Shown here: one piece after another, positions 62,976-64,000 of the stretch
Layout of the letters: every line of letters starts with the position of its first letter
Numbering within the stretch: position 1 is the first letter of the stretch
NCBI GenBank assembly: GCA_951640165.1
Contig: OX621238.1
Location: forward strand, 29,102,001-29,166,000
Source: Pseudoips prasinana
Taxonomy: Eukaryota > Arthropoda > Insecta > Lepidoptera > Nolidae
Length of the DNA: 64,000 nucleotides
Direction of reading: 5' to 3'
Program-made: the position numbers and the translations under genes
The notes under the pieces: model-generated
Databases searched by the model: none
Told to the model about the DNA's origin: nothing
Seen by the model: only the letters and a program-made list of their open reading frames with translations

Positions 62976-63880
62976 TAGGGGCCTGCCCACACTGCGTCTA
63001 TTTAAGCACCTGTTCAGTCTCGTAATAACATTATTTCTCTTTGTCTTTCTGTTAATGCGCCATATATCTTTACATTTTTACTCTTGACTGTTGTGAATGA
63101 CAACAGTAGTTGTGTTTTTAGGTTTAATTAACACTTTCAATTTTTTTCGTCAAATCAACTTCTACCTATCATTCAAATCATCCATACAGCTAGTATTTAC
63201 TTGTTACATAATGTGTTGGCAGACAGGTTGTGTTTATTTTATATGAACATTGGGGCTAATAAATCTTTATCATGCAATCTTTTGTCGCGGTGTAATGCGT
63301 TAATTGACATGTCACCAATCTGTTGAATGTTAATGACATTCACATGAGTTCATGGAGTATGTGGTCATCAGTCAAAACCAATGTGCATCATGTAACCGAA
63401 ACCAATGACTGAGGATTCTTATGACCTCCTTTTACGTTCGCAGTCTTCTGAAATGGGGTAACTAGAAACTATCTAGAAAGATGATTTGAGAATCTTAAAT
63501 CAACAAATTTTACGCGGAAACCGGTATATATGCTAATTACGATGGTTACATCAATGAAATAAAACAGGCATTATGAAGTAATTTTAAAGTATTCGGACAT
63601 GTCTTAAGTTGATCCAAATGACTGAGAAATTACACGGTTCCTGTGACTATAAAACAACATCCGGCACATTATTATGTTGAAAAATGCTTTATTTATACAC
63701 AAGGTCAACCGCTTTGGAGTTCGTGGAAAAGATTTATATCTGTAATGTTAGGCGTCTTCAAAAAGTAATCCTATATTAATCAATTCCTTTAAGACTTGTT
63801 GATGATAACATAAAATATACTCGCGCAAATCGGGCAAGACCACCGTCTTTTTGATAACGTGATTTACAAATGTTTTGTAG

Positions 63881-64000
<120 letters not shown>

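Overview
This window looks like nuclear DNA of a moth or butterfly. It is AT-rich, has intron-split genes, and is packed with transposable elements of types common in Lepidoptera: a mag-type Ty3/gypsy element with very short LTRs and a tRNA-Ser primer site, a BEL/Pao element, RTE-like elements, tRNA-derived and 5S-rRNA-derived SINEs, and the familiar repeats ending in 'cgagtccgactcgcacttggccgg'. No bacterial signals, CRISPR array or free-standing rRNA/tRNA gene was seen.

Two host genes are supported. (1) 14536-21831, + strand: a three-exon GMC oxidoreductase (glucose-dehydrogenase-like flavoprotein family), predicted 704 residues. It keeps the FAD-binding motif but appears to lack both catalytic residues, and it ends in three 43-residue-spaced repeats. 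(2) 30655-62107, - strand: an MKP3/DUSP6-type dual-specificity MAP kinase phosphatase. Five coding exons are visible (62018-62107, 34723-34903, 33397-33535, 32211 or 32216-32446, 30655-30780). The start and most of the rhodanese-like domain lie beyond the right edge. One intron is about 27 kb and holds most of the right half of the window.

Layout. 1-555: no gene. 556-6778: a decayed mag-like retrotransposon whose 5' LTR was split by a 5'-truncated non-LTR element (582-2280) with a 14-bp target duplication. 7469-8474: two common lepidopteran repeats, one carrying a SINE. 8707-9584: a second truncated non-LTR element with a 14-bp duplication. 10626-13974: SINEs, a 599-bp terminal-inverted-repeat element, a minisatellite and a GC-rich insertion. 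14536-21831: the GMC gene; intron 2 contains a hAT-like element with an 8-bp duplication and an RTE-like element. 21835-30454: intergenic, with scattered repeats. 30655 to the end: the MKP3 gene.

The 27-kb intron of the phosphatase (34904-62017) carries CpG-rich patches at about 36.95-37.2 and 39.0-39.7 kb, several foldback/MITE elements, a full-length apparently young BEL/Pao element (42248-49760, 761-bp LTRs, 5-bp duplication), and a Tc1/mariner-superfamily element with roughly 500-bp inverted repeats. That last element sits in the centre of one unit of a tandem palindromic array containing the insect telomere-like motif TTAGG. A (TA)n tract lies near 60.33 kb.

No wholly new gene system was found. 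The most unusual items are the apparently non-catalytic GMC protein with its repeat tail, the two possible splice donors that would give the phosphatase different C-termini, the palindromic TTAGG-bearing array, and the nested insertions whose order can be read from their target duplications.
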